From Lachnospiraceae bacterium UBA7205 (GTDB taxonomy: Bacteria > Bacillota > Clostridia > Lachnospirales > Lachnospiraceae): 64,000 nt of DNA. The notes under the pieces are model-generated. The model was not told the DNA's origin. It ran no database searches and worked only from the letters and a program-made list of their open reading frames with translations. The translations under genes and the position numbers were made by a program. The stretch spans positions 56,879 to 120,878 of the forward strand of contig DKUL01000059.1 in the NCBI GenBank assembly GCA_002490665.1, read 5' to 3'. Shown here one piece after another: positions 9,397-18,694 of the stretch (its first letter is position 1; each line of letters begins with the position of its first letter).

Positions 9397-10346
9397 AGAC
9401 AGACAAAGTTGTTACAAGAATTGCAACAAGGGAAAGCTATGGAAATGCCCTTGTGGAGCTGGGAGCAGAATATCCGAATCTGGTTGTTCTGGATGCCGAC
9501 CTTGCCGCGGCGACCAAGACAGGTATTTTTAAGAAAGCATATCCCGACCGGCATATTGACTGCGGCATTGCAGAATGTAACATGACGGGTATCGCGGCAG
9601 GACTTTCAACTGTAGGCAAGATTCCGTTTATCAGTTCCTTTGCCATGTTTGCGGCGGGACGCGCTTTTGAGCAGGTTCGCAATTCCATAGGGTATCCGCA
9701 TCTGAATGTAAAGATTGGCGCAACCCATGCAGGAATCACTGTCGGCGAGGATGGGGCATCCCACCAGTGTAATGAGGATCTGGCGTTAATGAGAAGCATT
9801 CCCGGAATGGTCGTCATCAATCCGTCAGATGATGTGGAGGCAAGGGCAGCCATGCGTGCGGCAGTGGCGTATGAAGGTCCTGTATATCTGCGTTTTGGTC
9901 GTGCGGCAGTGCCTGTGATCAATGACAGGGCGGACTATCACTTTGAGATTGGAAAAGGCGTCCTGCTTCGCGAGGGGACGGATGTTACAATCGTAGCTAC
10001 CGGAATCTGTGTGGACAGCGTTCTCGGCGCGGCAGAGAGGCTTGCAGCGGAAGGCGTCAGCGCGGAAGTGATCAATATACATACGATCAAACCGTTTGAT
10101 AAGGAGCTCGTAGCCGCTTCCGCAAAAAAGACCGGAAAAGTAGTGACGGTGGAAGAGCATTCCGTGATTGGCGGACTGGGGAGTGCAGTCTGTGACGCGC
10201 TTTGTGAACTGGCGCCAACACCTGTCAGGAAAATCGGTATGCAGGATGTGTTTGGCGAGTCCGGTTCTGCGGCAGCCCTGATTCAGAAGTACGGACTGGA
10301 TGCGGAAGGCGTGTATAAGAGCGTAAACGAATTTTTGGCGGTTTAA
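9384..10346 (+). CDS. Transketolase, C-terminal (pyrimidine-binding) subunit
   Basis: The 320-residue partner supplies the pyrimidine-binding and C-terminal domains. Motifs include DADLAAATKTGIF, IAECNMTGIAAGL with the catalytic Glu that activates the cofactor, and GATHAGITVGEDGASHQ. The 13-base overlap with the N-terminal subunit implies coupled translation at equal amounts. A two-gene transketolase is normal in clostridia and is not a frameshift of a single gene: both parts have their own ribosome sites and complete domains. Confidence 0.95.
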   Translation: MSEVKTDKVVTRIATRESYGNALVELGAEYPNLVVLDADLAAATKTGIFKKAYPDRHIDCGIAECNMTGIAAGLSTVGKIPFISSFAMFAAGRAFEQVRNSIGYPHLNVKIGATHAGITVGEDGASHQCNEDLALMRSIPGMVVINPSDDVEARAAMRAAVAYEGPVYLRFGRAAVPVINDRADYHFEIGKGVLLREGTDVTIVATGICVDSVLGAAERLAAEGVSAEVINIHTIKPFDKELVAASAKKTGKVVTVEEHSVIGGLGSAVCDALCELAPTPVRKIGMQDVFGESGSAAALIQKYGLDAEGVYKSVNEFLAV

Positions 10347-10375
10347 AATGCAAAGATAAATGCGGAGGAGTGTCA

Positions 10376-12478
10376 ATGAAAAAGAAACTAATGCTGCACA
10401 ATAAAGGGACAAATTATTTCCTATTCAGCATCAGAAATAAAATAATCATTTGTTTTCTGGTTCCCTTATCCTTTATGATTATCATTGGGTATTCTGCATA
10501 TCAGAAGGCGGCAGAGGGAATGCAGCAGAAATTTCAGGAATCGACACTTCAGACCCTAAGAATGGTGACAGAGTATGTGGACATGGGCTGTGACTTTATT
10601 GAGGCAGAGGGAACCAAGTACGCTTTTAATACCGAGCTGGCAAAGTACTATCTGGGTTTTTTTGAGGATGATTTGATTGGAAAAAAGGATTTGATCGAGA
10701 AAACGAAATATGATATTCTGTCTGCCCAGATTATCAACCCATTTATCAGCAATATACATATTATTACCATGGAAGGAATTTCTATGCTTTCGACCAGGGA
10801 TACAGCTTCCGCAGATGGTTTTTATGAAAGCTATATGGAATCCATGTCAACGGGGGACAGTACAATTGACAAATGGGTTGACAGACATACGATATTGGAT
10901 GAATATCTGGGACTCGATGAAAATGACTATATTCTGTCCCTGCAGGTTCTGTCCCAGTCTAAGAATGCGTGTATTGTGATTGATGTGAAACAGGAGGAGA
11001 TCAAGAAGCTTTTGGAGAATCTGGACATCGGCGAGGGCAGTATGGTCGGTTTTGTTACTGGAAGTGGAAAAGAGATTGTCTGTGTGAAAGCAGCAGAGGG
11101 ACAGGAAAGTGACCTGGTGGAAGGCGGAAATGTATTTTGGGGACAGGAGTTTTATGCCGGTATCAGCAATGAGACTGATGAGTCTGTCGGGGAAGAATTA
11201 TTGGAAGGCTCTAAGGAAGTATCATTAGACGGGAAAAAATATCTGTTCCTTTTCAGCAAAAGTGAAAAAATAGGAGCAACCGTGTGTGCGTTGATTCCGG
11301 TTTCCGTTGTCACGAACCAGGCGGGTGAAATAGGCAGTCTGACAATTGTTCTGGTGCTCATTGCAAGTGCGATTGTTTTATGTGTAGGATTTGTGACAGT
11401 ATCAGGTATTCAAAATAATATGAAGCGCATCTCAAAGAAGTTTGGAGAGGTGGAAAAAGGAGATTTAACAGTAAAAATTGCGGTAAAGGGCCGGGACGAG
11501 TTCAGAGGGCTTGCCGGTTCTGCCACACACATGATTGCAAATACAAAGAATCTTGTGAACAAAGTGAGATATGCGACTGTCCAGCTGGGGGAATCTGCCA
11601 ATGACGTAAACGCAGTTTCCGGCGTGATTGAAGAACACTCCCATGAAATAACAAAAGCTGTCAGGGAAATTAATGCGGGTATGGCGAAGCAGTCAGAGCA
11701 CGCGCAGGAATGTGTGGCAAAGACAGATATATTGTCCGGTGAAATCCAGAAAGTCGGTCATATTCTAGGAGATGTTGAAAAAATGGTAAGGGCGACAGAT
11801 GGCATGATTGCCCATGGAATGGAACTGATTCAGGTTTTGGGCAGCAGGGCGGCGGAAACAACTGATATTACGGACAAGGTCAGCGAGAGCATTGATGTGC
11901 TAAGCGAAGAAAATCAGAAAATCAATGCATTTGTGGAAATCATTACAGACATCAGCGAACAGACAAACCTGCTTTCTTTAAACGCTTCCATTGAGGCTGC
12001 GAGAGCCGGAGCGGCAGGGCGTGGATTTTCGGTAGTCGCAGAAGAGATTCGCAAGCTGGCGGATGATTCGGCAAGGGCGGCAGGTGAAGTACGTAATAAT
12101 GTAAAACAGATTAACACACAGGTTAGGAACAGCATGGAAAATGCAGGTCAGGCGCGTTCCATGGTTGATCTGCAATCGAAATCTGTTGGGGAAGTCATTG
12201 CTGTATTTCACAAGATGCAGGAACACATGAACCAGCTTGTGGAAGGGCTGGATCATATCATGAACAGTATGGAAAGTGCGGACAGCGAGAGAAGCGACAC
12301 GGTAAATGCAGTAAAACATATTTCTGACATCATAGAGTCCGCCGCCGCCAGTGCCGAGGTCGTCAATGAAGTCGCGGACGGTCTGATGAGAAATGTTACA
12401 AATCTGGGACGCACAGCAGCGACGCTCGGCGAGAATATGGAGGAATTGAGGGCAGAAATCTCTGTTTTTAAAACATGA
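10376..12478 (+). CDS. Methyl-accepting chemotaxis protein with dCache-like sensor
   Basis: A 700-residue chemoreceptor. One membrane helix (about residues 20-40) leads to an extracytoplasmic dCache-like domain of roughly 280 residues, a second helix (about 325-350), a HAMP linker and the cytoplasmic four-helix bundle with the conserved tip EQTNLLSLNASIEAARAG. There is no C-terminal CheR-tethering pentapeptide. GGAGG at 10364-10368 selects the ATG at 10376 over GTG 10370. It begins 29 bases after the transketolase gene with no terminator between, so it may report arabinose or an arabinoside to the flagellar motor; the ligand is inferred only from context. Confidence 0.93.
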   Translation: MKKKLMLHNKGTNYFLFSIRNKIIICFLVPLSFMIIIGYSAYQKAAEGMQQKFQESTLQTLRMVTEYVDMGCDFIEAEGTKYAFNTELAKYYLGFFEDDLIGKKDLIEKTKYDILSAQIINPFISNIHIITMEGISMLSTRDTASADGFYESYMESMSTGDSTIDKWVDRHTILDEYLGLDENDYILSLQVLSQSKNACIVIDVKQEEIKKLLENLDIGEGSMVGFVTGSGKEIVCVKAAEGQESDLVEGGNVFWGQEFYAGISNETDESVGEELLEGSKEVSLDGKKYLFLFSKSEKIGATVCALIPVSVVTNQAGEIGSLTIVLVLIASAIVLCVGFVTVSGIQNNMKRISKKFGEVEKGDLTVKIAVKGRDEFRGLAGSATHMIANTKNLVNKVRYATVQLGESANDVNAVSGVIEEHSHEITKAVREINAGMAKQSEHAQECVAKTDILSGEIQKVGHILGDVEKMVRATDGMIAHGMELIQVLGSRAAETTDITDKVSESIDVLSEENQKINAFVEIITDISEQTNLLSLNASIEAARAGAAGRGFSVVAEEIRKLADDSARAAGEVRNNVKQINTQVRNSMENAGQARSMVDLQSKSVGEVIAVFHKMQEHMNQLVEGLDHIMNSMESADSERSDTVNAVKHISDIIESAAASAEVVNEVADGLMRNVTNLGRTAATLGENMEELRAEISVFKT

Positions 12479-12522
12479 ATCGTTCAAATGGATTTGGAAA
12501 CGGCAGGGAAAGGAAATAAGAC

Positions 12523-12822
12523 ATGGTAAGCAGAAATATTATTTTGAAGAATCAGAAGGAGACGATAGAATTTGTTTCAATTGTTGAGCAGTATCCCTAT
12601 TCAGTAACAATCTGTGCTGGTCATTGTACCATGAATGCAAAGTCGATTCTTGGAATGCTGGCTATGGGCTTTCATCGTATCATGAAAATGGATATCCATG
12701 CTGAGACAGCCGATGATTTGCTTGGGGCAGTCGGTAAATTTATCTGTAGGGAGAATAGGCAGTCGGTTTTGTGTTGTTGCAATTATTTGTCTAATGCATT
12801 AATTTCTTCGTCTATCACATGA
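12523..12822 (+). CDS. HPr-like protein without the active-site histidine
   Basis: The 99-residue product aligns by eye with HPr/Crh phosphocarriers: the segment MNAKSILGMLAMGF matches the region around the regulatory Ser46 (here in AKSIL), followed by an ETADDLLGAVGKFI helix. The GLHARPA loop that carries His15 is absent, replaced by ILKNQKETIEF. It therefore cannot accept phosphate from enzyme I in the usual way but could still be phosphorylated by HPr kinase, as Crh is. A Cys-rich tail after residue 76 is not part of the HPr fold. It sits 44 bases after the chemoreceptor, at the end of the sugar operon. Confidence 0.7.
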   Translation: MVSRNIILKNQKETIEFVSIVEQYPYSVTICAGHCTMNAKSILGMLAMGFHRIMKMDIHAETADDLLGAVGKFICRENRQSVLCCCNYLSNALISSSIT

Positions 12823-12876
12823 AATTTCATGGAACACGAAACACCCCATATATTTCACAAAATAAACACACCAAAT

Positions 12877-12908
12877 TTAAGCTTCACTTAAGCTTGCCGC
12901 CATATACT
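12877..12908 (+). promoter_or_regulatory. Direct-repeat response-regulator site and promoter for the VTC operon
   Basis: TTAAGCTT occurs at 12877-12884 and again at 12888-12895, an 11-bp period typical of OmpR/PhoB-type regulators binding as tandem dimers. A TATACT -10 element lies at 12903-12908, so the repeats occupy the -35 region, as at an activated promoter. The downstream operon encodes an OmpR-family regulator, making autoregulation plausible. A 14-bp palindrome (CATGAAATTTCATG, 12818-12831) lies just upstream and may end the preceding transcript. Confidence 0.5.
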
Positions 12909-13009
12909 TTTCTCATCACAAACCAATATGCATATGGGGTACTATAGATGACATTACATTGCTGTTATTGCGTTTGTGCAAATTCAAGATTGGTGAATGG
13001 AGGAGTATA

Positions 13010-13780
13010 ATGGCATATCAGGCAGTTTTTAAACGTTATGAGATGAAATATAAGATGACAAGGAAGCAGCGGGCTGCGGTATTAGAAGCAATGCTTCCGC
13101 ATATGCGGCTCGACGATTTCGGGCATACGACCATCCGAAATATCTATTTCGATACGGATACATACCGGCTGGTGCGGCGTTCCATAGAGAAGCCGGTTTA
13201 TAAAGAAAAGCTGCGCATCAGGAGTTACAGACAGGCAGCGCCGCAGGATAAGGTTTTTATCGAGCTTAAGAAAAAATATGATGATGTGGTCTATAAGCGG
13301 CGCGAGTCACTTTCCCAGATTGAAACCCTGGAATGGCTGGTGAAGGGAACGCCGTTTCCAAAAGCGACACAGATAGGAACTGAAATTGATTATTTTTTTT
13401 CATTTTACCAGACACTGAAACCAAAGGTGTTTCTGTCCTATGAGCGCGAAGCATTTTATGCGCTGGACGGCAGCGACTTCCGCGTGACGTTTGATGAAAA
13501 TATCCTTGCCCGCCAGGAAGAGCTTTCCCTCTCGCGGGAGGTGTGGGGAGAGCCGCTGATGGATGAGGACGACGTGCTGATGGAAATCAAGACTTCGGGC
13601 GGCATTCCGCTCTGGATGACGGAGGCGCTGACGCGTGAAAAAATTTACAAGACATCTTTTTCAAAATATGGGACAGCATACGAAAATATATACTGGCGCT
13701 CGAAAAGACTGACCGCCCAGCATAAGGTGATGGGCAGACAGACGAATAGCCAGTACACTGGCAGGATATTTATAGCCTGA
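13010..13780 (+). CDS. VTC-domain polyphosphate polymerase
   Basis: This 256-residue protein has the tunnel-shaped VTC domain that makes polyphosphate from ATP. The basic and acidic residues that line the tunnel are visible: KRYEMKYKM near the start, KEKLRIRSY, FIELKKKYDDVVYKRR, and the late VLMEIKTSGGIP with a metal-binding Glu. There is no membrane segment, so the adjacent DUF4956 protein probably anchors it. GGAGG at 12999-13003 supports the ATG at 13010. The C-terminal segment IYWRSKRLTAQ is also encoded by a leader at 35.87 kb (see findings). Confidence 0.88.
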   Translation: MAYQAVFKRYEMKYKMTRKQRAAVLEAMLPHMRLDDFGHTTIRNIYFDTDTYRLVRRSIEKPVYKEKLRIRSYRQAAPQDKVFIELKKKYDDVVYKRRESLSQIETLEWLVKGTPFPKATQIGTEIDYFFSFYQTLKPKVFLSYEREAFYALDGSDFRVTFDENILARQEELSLSREVWGEPLMDEDDVLMEIKTSGGIPLWMTEALTREKIYKTSFSKYGTAYENIYWRSKRLTAQHKVMGRQTNSQYTGRIFIA

Positions 13781-13794
13781 GGAGGAGAGGAAAA

Positions 13795-14490
13795 ATGGAA
13801 AATATTTTCAGGGGATTGTTTGACGCGGAGACGGCAAGCATCATATCAGTTGCCGATTTTATGATTTGCATTGTCAGTTCGCTTGTTATAGGATTGATAA
13901 TATCAGTGATGTACATGTACAGGAATACATACTCCAAAAGCTTTATCGTGACGATTGCCACCATTCCTGCGATTGTGTGCGCAGTGATTATGATGGTGAA
14001 CGGAAATGTGGGCGCGGGCGTGGCAGTAGCAGGGGCTTTCAGTCTGGTAAGGTTCCGCTCCGCACCGGGGACGGCAAAGGAAATCGGCGTGTTGTTCATG
14101 GCGATGGGGGCAGGAATTATCACCGGAATGGGATATATTGCGTATGCGTTTCTGTTTGCTGTCATTATGGGGCTTGTCGACATGCTCTATGCACAGATAG
14201 GCTTCGGGACAAAGAAGCATGCGGACTTGGACAGGACACTGCATGTCACAATACCGGAGGATTTGGATTATGTGGAAGTGTTTGACGACTTGTTTGCCCG
14301 GTTCACGAAAAAAAGTGAGCTTGTCAACGTGAAAACGACCAATATGGGAAGCCTGTTTAAGCTGACCTATCATATAACATTTCAGGAATCAGGCACGGAG
14401 AAGGCTTTCATTGATGCCGTGCGCTGCCGGAATGGGAATCTGGAAATTGCACTGTCAAACCAGGAGAGCAGCATAACGGACATGATGTGA
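13795..14490 (+). CDS. DUF4956 membrane protein
   Basis: The 231-residue protein has about four N-terminal membrane helices (residues 20-42, 46-90, 100-125) followed by a soluble domain of about 100 residues. It matches the DUF4956 family, which is repeatedly found next to VTC polyphosphate polymerases. The conserved GAFSLVRFRSAPGTAKEI segment lies between helices. It starts 14 bases after the polymerase gene behind AGGAGGAGAGG. A role in docking the polymerase at the membrane or moving its product is inferred; no biochemical function is established. Confidence 0.85.
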   Translation: MENIFRGLFDAETASIISVADFMICIVSSLVIGLIISVMYMYRNTYSKSFIVTIATIPAIVCAVIMMVNGNVGAGVAVAGAFSLVRFRSAPGTAKEIGVLFMAMGAGIITGMGYIAYAFLFAVIMGLVDMLYAQIGFGTKKHADLDRTLHVTIPEDLDYVEVFDDLFARFTKKSELVNVKTTNMGSLFKLTYHITFQESGTEKAFIDAVRCRNGNLEIALSNQESSITDMM

Positions 14491-14558
14491 GATATTTCCT
14501 TGCCGGATTGCTGGCGAGTATCAGGGGAAAATGTAATGTTGGAAAAAGGAGTACAATA

Positions 14559-16187
14559 ATGGGGCGATGGAATAAAAAGCAGTATTGGATGATGGCAGTA
14601 TGCCTTCTTGCGGCCGTGTCTGCAACGGCATGTGCGAATGATGGGACGGTGAATGTAAATGCTGCCAGTGAGAATAATGAAAGTGACACAAATGTCATTT
14701 CGGACGTGGTGGCGGATGAGTCCGGACTTTTCTCGAAGCGTGACCTGGGCGGGGAATATGATGCATCAAAATGTGAACATATCACGCTTTCTGATGCAGG
14801 CTGCACGACGGATTCCAAGAATGTGGTGATAGAGGAGAGCAGGGTCACGATAACAGGGGAAGGGGACTATCTGGTAAGTGGTTCGCTCAGTGACGGAATG
14901 ATTACCGTGGATGTCGACAAGACCGAAAAGGTTCAACTGGTGCTGGACGGTGTGGACATCAGCTGTGCGACGTCGGCTGCCATCTATGTAAAAAGCGCAG
15001 ACAAGGTGTTTGTCACGCTTCCCGACGCAACAGAAAACACACTCACAAACGGCGGTTCCTTTGTGGCAGTGGACGATAATAACATTGACGCGGTAATCTT
15101 TTCAAAGGATGATTTGACACTCAATGGAACAGGAAAGCTTACAGTCGATTCCCCTGCCGGGCATGGAATCGTGTCAAAAAATGACCTTGTCATCGCGGAT
15201 GGGACATATGATATTACTGCTGCATGTCATGGGATGACTGGAAAGGACAGCGTGGCTGTCGCGGACGGTGATTTTCACATTCAGGCGGGAGAGGATGCCA
15301 TAAAATCGGACAATAATGATGATGACACAATGGGCAGTGTGCATATTCTGGGCGGAACTTATACGCTCGCAGGCGAGAGCGATGGGATCAATGCCCTAAA
15401 TGAAATCAACATTTCCGGTGGTAAAATCGTCGTGGAGCAGTCCGGTGAGGGGATTGAGGCGCGGATTATCAATATCTCCGGTGGGGAAATTGACATCATG
15501 TCGTCTGATGACGGATTAAATGCCACGGACAAACGCCAGTCCGCAAAGGAGGAGACAGCCGATGTCCAGGCGGCGGACAAAAAAGGCGGTCGTGGCGGAA
15601 TGAGTGACAATGACCCGGAAGCATCCATCAATATTTCGGGAGGCGTTCTGCGCGTGGATGCCGAGGGCGACGGTCTTGACTCGAACGGTTATATCCTGGT
15701 AAGCGGCGGGGAAGTTTATGTGACGGGACCTTCTCATGGCGGTGATGCCGCGCTTGACTATGGGATTGATGCCACGATAACGGGCGGAATCGTGGTGGCG
15801 GCAGGACAGGGCAGTATGGCGCAGAATTTCGGCGCGGATTCGACACAGGGCAGTATTCTGGTAAGCACGCAGCAGCAGAATGTGGCAGGAAGCGACATTA
15901 CTCTTTTGGACGCGGATGGCGGTGAAATTCTTGCATGGACAATGAAAAAAAGTTATAATTCAGTTACAATCAGCTGCCCGGAAATTAAGTCCGACGGTTC
16001 GTACACTGTGAAAATGGGTGAAAACGCAGTGGATGTGGCTATGGACGGACTCATATACGGACAAGGATTTTCCTTTGGCGGAGGAAAACGCGGATTTGGC
16101 AGCGGGAAGAGACAGGGAGAACGCCCGGAAGGAATGCCGGAACCGCCCGATATGCCGAACGGAGAGAAGATGAACCGGACAGAATAA
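14559..16187 (+). CDS. Secreted Cthe_2159-like beta-helix lipoprotein
   Basis: The 542-residue protein has a short signal peptide with a Cys near residue 23 (SATAC). The body contains short repeated units with the INISGG pattern (for example EINISGGKIVVEQSGEGI), as in parallel beta-helix proteins of the Cthe_2159/DUF4353 carbohydrate-binding family. The C-terminal 40 residues are Gly/Arg/Pro/Met-rich and low in complexity. AAGGAG at 14546-14551 selects the ATG at 14559. This family often accompanies VTC and DUF4956 genes, here with 68 bases between. It likely binds acidic polysaccharide or calcium at the surface; the exact role is unknown. Confidence 0.8.
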   Translation: MGRWNKKQYWMMAVCLLAAVSATACANDGTVNVNAASENNESDTNVISDVVADESGLFSKRDLGGEYDASKCEHITLSDAGCTTDSKNVVIEESRVTITGEGDYLVSGSLSDGMITVDVDKTEKVQLVLDGVDISCATSAAIYVKSADKVFVTLPDATENTLTNGGSFVAVDDNNIDAVIFSKDDLTLNGTGKLTVDSPAGHGIVSKNDLVIADGTYDITAACHGMTGKDSVAVADGDFHIQAGEDAIKSDNNDDDTMGSVHILGGTYTLAGESDGINALNEINISGGKIVVEQSGEGIEARIINISGGEIDIMSSDDGLNATDKRQSAKEETADVQAADKKGGRGGMSDNDPEASINISGGVLRVDAEGDGLDSNGYILVSGGEVYVTGPSHGGDAALDYGIDATITGGIVVAAGQGSMAQNFGADSTQGSILVSTQQQNVAGSDITLLDADGGEILAWTMKKSYNSVTISCPEIKSDGSYTVKMGENAVDVAMDGLIYGQGFSFGGGKRGFGSGKRQGERPEGMPEPPDMPNGEKMNRTE

Positions 16188-16227
16188 GCCGGATAGGCTG
16201 TCCCGAAGTTTGAGGAGGAAACTTACC

Positions 16228-16926
16228 ATGAGACTCTTACTTGCAGAGGACGAGGCATCGCTGTCAAAAGCGATTGTGACAATCCTCAGACGCAGCAATT
16301 ATACAGTGGATGCGGCATGCGATGGCGTGGAGGCGCTGGAATTTCTGGAAATGAATTCGTATGACGGCGTCATTCTGGACGTGATGATGCCGCGCATGGA
16401 CGGAATCAGCGTCCTGCAGGAGATCCGCAAAGCGGGAAACCAGGTGCCGGTCATCCTGCTCACGGCAAAGGCGGAGGTGGACGACAAGGTACTGGGACTT
16501 GACAGCGGCGCAAATGATTATCTCACCAAGCCGTTTGCGTCAAAGGAGCTTCTGGCGCGCATCCGCGCCATGACAAGAAGCGCTGCGTCGGCAGTACAGC
16601 CCGATACGAAGCTGCGGTTTGGCAATCTCTCGCTGGACTGTGCAACGTTTGAACTGTCCTCGCCGTTCGGGACATTTGTCCTTGCGAACAAGGAATTCCA
16701 GATGCTGGAATTTCTGATGCGCAACCCGAGACAGATTATTTCCGCAGAGCAGTTTATGGACAAAATATGGGGCTTTGAGGCAAATGCGGAGAGTAATGTC
16801 GTGTGGACATATATTTCTTATCTGCGCAAGAAGCTCACGGCGCTCAAGGCAGACGTGGAAATCAGGGCAAGGCGCGGGGCAGGATATTCCATCGAGCATC
16901 TGAGGACGGAAACATCAGCTGACTGA
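16228..16926 (+). CDS. OmpR-family response regulator
   Basis: A 232-residue regulator with an N-terminal receiver (acidic pocket EDE, phospho-acceptor Asp in ILDVMMPRMDG, Lys in LTKPF) and a C-terminal winged-helix DNA-binding domain. GAGGAGG at 16212-16218 selects ATG 16228. Its kinase follows 59 bases downstream. The TTAAGCTT direct repeats ahead of the VTC operon are a candidate binding site, which would make the five-gene unit self-regulating. Confidence 0.95.
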   Translation: MRLLLAEDEASLSKAIVTILRRSNYTVDAACDGVEALEFLEMNSYDGVILDVMMPRMDGISVLQEIRKAGNQVPVILLTAKAEVDDKVLGLDSGANDYLTKPFASKELLARIRAMTRSAASAVQPDTKLRFGNLSLDCATFELSSPFGTFVLANKEFQMLEFLMRNPRQIISAEQFMDKIWGFEANAESNVVWTYISYLRKKLTALKADVEIRARRGAGYSIEHLRTETSAD

Positions 16927-16985
16927 AAAAAGTTTTCCGGTAGGCATGGCGCCGGTGTTGGAACATGCAGCGTTTGGAGGGGTAT

Positions 16986-18278
16986 ATGATAAGGAAACTG
17001 CGGAAAAAGTTCGTTATTTTATCGACAATATCATTGTTATTGCTGCTGGGTATTATTGTGGTATCCAGCAATTTTCTGACTTACAGGGAACTTGTGGATA
17101 AGGCGGATGTTGTGCTGGACATGATTGTGGAAAACGGTGGGCGCCCTGTGCATTTGCTTCCGCCTGAAAAAAAGGAAATTCCGCGGGAAGGCATGCCCGG
17201 CGAGCGCGGCAGATTCTTCGGAAAAAAGCTTCTGTCACCTGAAATCATGTATGAGGCGCGATTTTTCACTGCGACTGTCTCGGGGGACGGACAGATGATA
17301 TCCGTCGATACGCAGAGCATTGCCATGGTGGATGATGCCGAGGCGCAAAACTATGCAAAACAGGCATATGGTAAAAAGAGTGACAGGGGATTTATTAACG
17401 ATTTCCGGTATATAAAATATATTGACGGAAATGACATTCGTGTCATTTTACTCGACTGCGGCAGGAATCTTTTTACCTTTAAGAATGCCCTTCTCATCAA
17501 CTGTCTGATATCGTTTGCCGGGCTGCTTGTGATTTTTGTCATCATCGTCATTTTTTCAGCGAAAATTGTCAGGCCGGTTTCGGAGAGCTACAACAAACAA
17601 AAACAGTTTATTTCCGTGGCAGGGCATGAGATTAAGACACCGATTACGGTTATCGACGCGGACGCGGAGGTTCTTGCCATGGAAATCGGCGAGGACAATG
17701 AGTGGCTTTTGGATATCCGCAAGCAGACAAAGCGGATGGCGGTGCTTACGAACGACCTGCTTGCGCTGTCACGCATGGATGAGAACAGGCAGCAGTATAC
17801 CATGATTGATTTTCCGGTGTCGGATGTCGTCGGGGAGATGGTCAGATCCTTTCAGACCCTTGCGCGAAGCAGGGGGAAAACCATCAGGGCAGAGATAACG
17901 CCAATGCTGTCATATTACGGCGATGAAAATTGTTTCCGGCAGCTTGTGGGCATTCTTCTGGACAATGCCATCAAGTACACACCGACCGCAGCGGATGGCA
18001 GCTGTGATGCCATCCGGATGACGCTGGAAAAGAAGAACCATAATATCTGTCTGTCTGTAAGGAACAGCTCGGATCCCGTGAGCAATGAGCAGCTGGGGCG
18101 TTTCTTTGACCGCTTTTACAGGACGGAGCAGTCAAGGAGCTCCGAAAGCGGCGGGTATGGGCTGGGACTGTCCATAGCAAAATCAATTGTCGAGGCGCAT
18201 AAGGGCAGGATTACCGCGACGGCGCCTGATGCAAAAACGGTACAGATATCCGTCGTTCTGCCGTCAAGAAGCCGCTGA
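16986..18278 (+). CDS. Sensor histidine kinase
   Basis: The 430-residue kinase has two membrane helices (about 11-32 and 166-192) enclosing an extracytoplasmic segment of about 130 residues. The H-box is AGHEIKTPITVID, followed by an HATPase domain with N-box NAIKYTP, and G-boxes ending SGGYGLGLSIAKSIVEAH. No clear HAMP domain is seen. GGAGG at 16976-16980 supports ATG 16986. It is the cognate partner of the regulator immediately upstream. Confidence 0.94.
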   Translation: MIRKLRKKFVILSTISLLLLLGIIVVSSNFLTYRELVDKADVVLDMIVENGGRPVHLLPPEKKEIPREGMPGERGRFFGKKLLSPEIMYEARFFTATVSGDGQMISVDTQSIAMVDDAEAQNYAKQAYGKKSDRGFINDFRYIKYIDGNDIRVILLDCGRNLFTFKNALLINCLISFAGLLVIFVIIVIFSAKIVRPVSESYNKQKQFISVAGHEIKTPITVIDADAEVLAMEIGEDNEWLLDIRKQTKRMAVLTNDLLALSRMDENRQQYTMIDFPVSDVVGEMVRSFQTLARSRGKTIRAEITPMLSYYGDENCFRQLVGILLDNAIKYTPTAADGSCDAIRMTLEKKNHNICLSVRNSSDPVSNEQLGRFFDRFYRTEQSRSSESGGYGLGLSIAKSIVEAHKGRITATAPDAKTVQISVVLPSRSR

Positions 18279-18295
18279 CAAAGAAAAGCTGCGCA

Positions 18296-18625
18296 TCAGC
18301 GTTCCAGATGCTCCTGATATGCCTTTAGCATATGGTAAAAGAGCTTCTGGTCGCGTCTTGGCAGCTGCTGGTACAAGTCATAAAAATCTAAAGAGTTATC
18401 TTCACTCGGAATTGCGGACTGCTCAATCAAGTCGGCGGGGGAGCAGCCGATGAAATCGCAGATGTCCACAAATGTATCCAGGCTCATTTTTGTAACGCCG
18501 CGTTCAATCTGGCTGATAAAGCTCAGGGACAGGTCAAGCTGCTCTGCCATCTGTTCCTGGGTGATATGCATCTGTTTTCTGTAAAATTTAATTCGTTTTC
18601 CCAAAGTTTTATAATCTAAAGCCAT
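18296..18625 (-). CDS. XRE-family transcriptional regulator
   Basis: A 109-residue protein with an N-terminal helix-turn-helix (GKRIKFYRKQMHITQEQMAE, then SLSFISQIERG) and a helical C-terminal part of about 40 residues that may mediate dimerisation. A GGAGA site precedes its ATG. It is transcribed away from the polysaccharide operon and converges on the histidine kinase gene with a 17-base gap. The intervening region holds several copies of a CACTA(A)T half-site, so it is the natural candidate to control polysaccharide export and its own expression. Confidence 0.88.
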   Translation of the reverse strand: MALDYKTLGKRIKFYRKQMHITQEQMAEQLDLSLSFISQIERGVTKMSLDTFVDICDFIGCSPADLIEQSAIPSEDNSLDFYDLYQQLPRRDQKLFYHMLKAYQEHLER

Positions 18626-18694
18626 ACTGATTCTCCATATTCGTTATTTTATCCATAAAGTAAAACTATTATTATTTTCTATTAAGTTGATAAT

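Noticed and set aside
8560..10346. Transketolase read as a frameshifted single gene
   Set aside because: Both halves have complete domains and own ribosome sites with a 13-base overlap; split transketolases are normal in clostridia.
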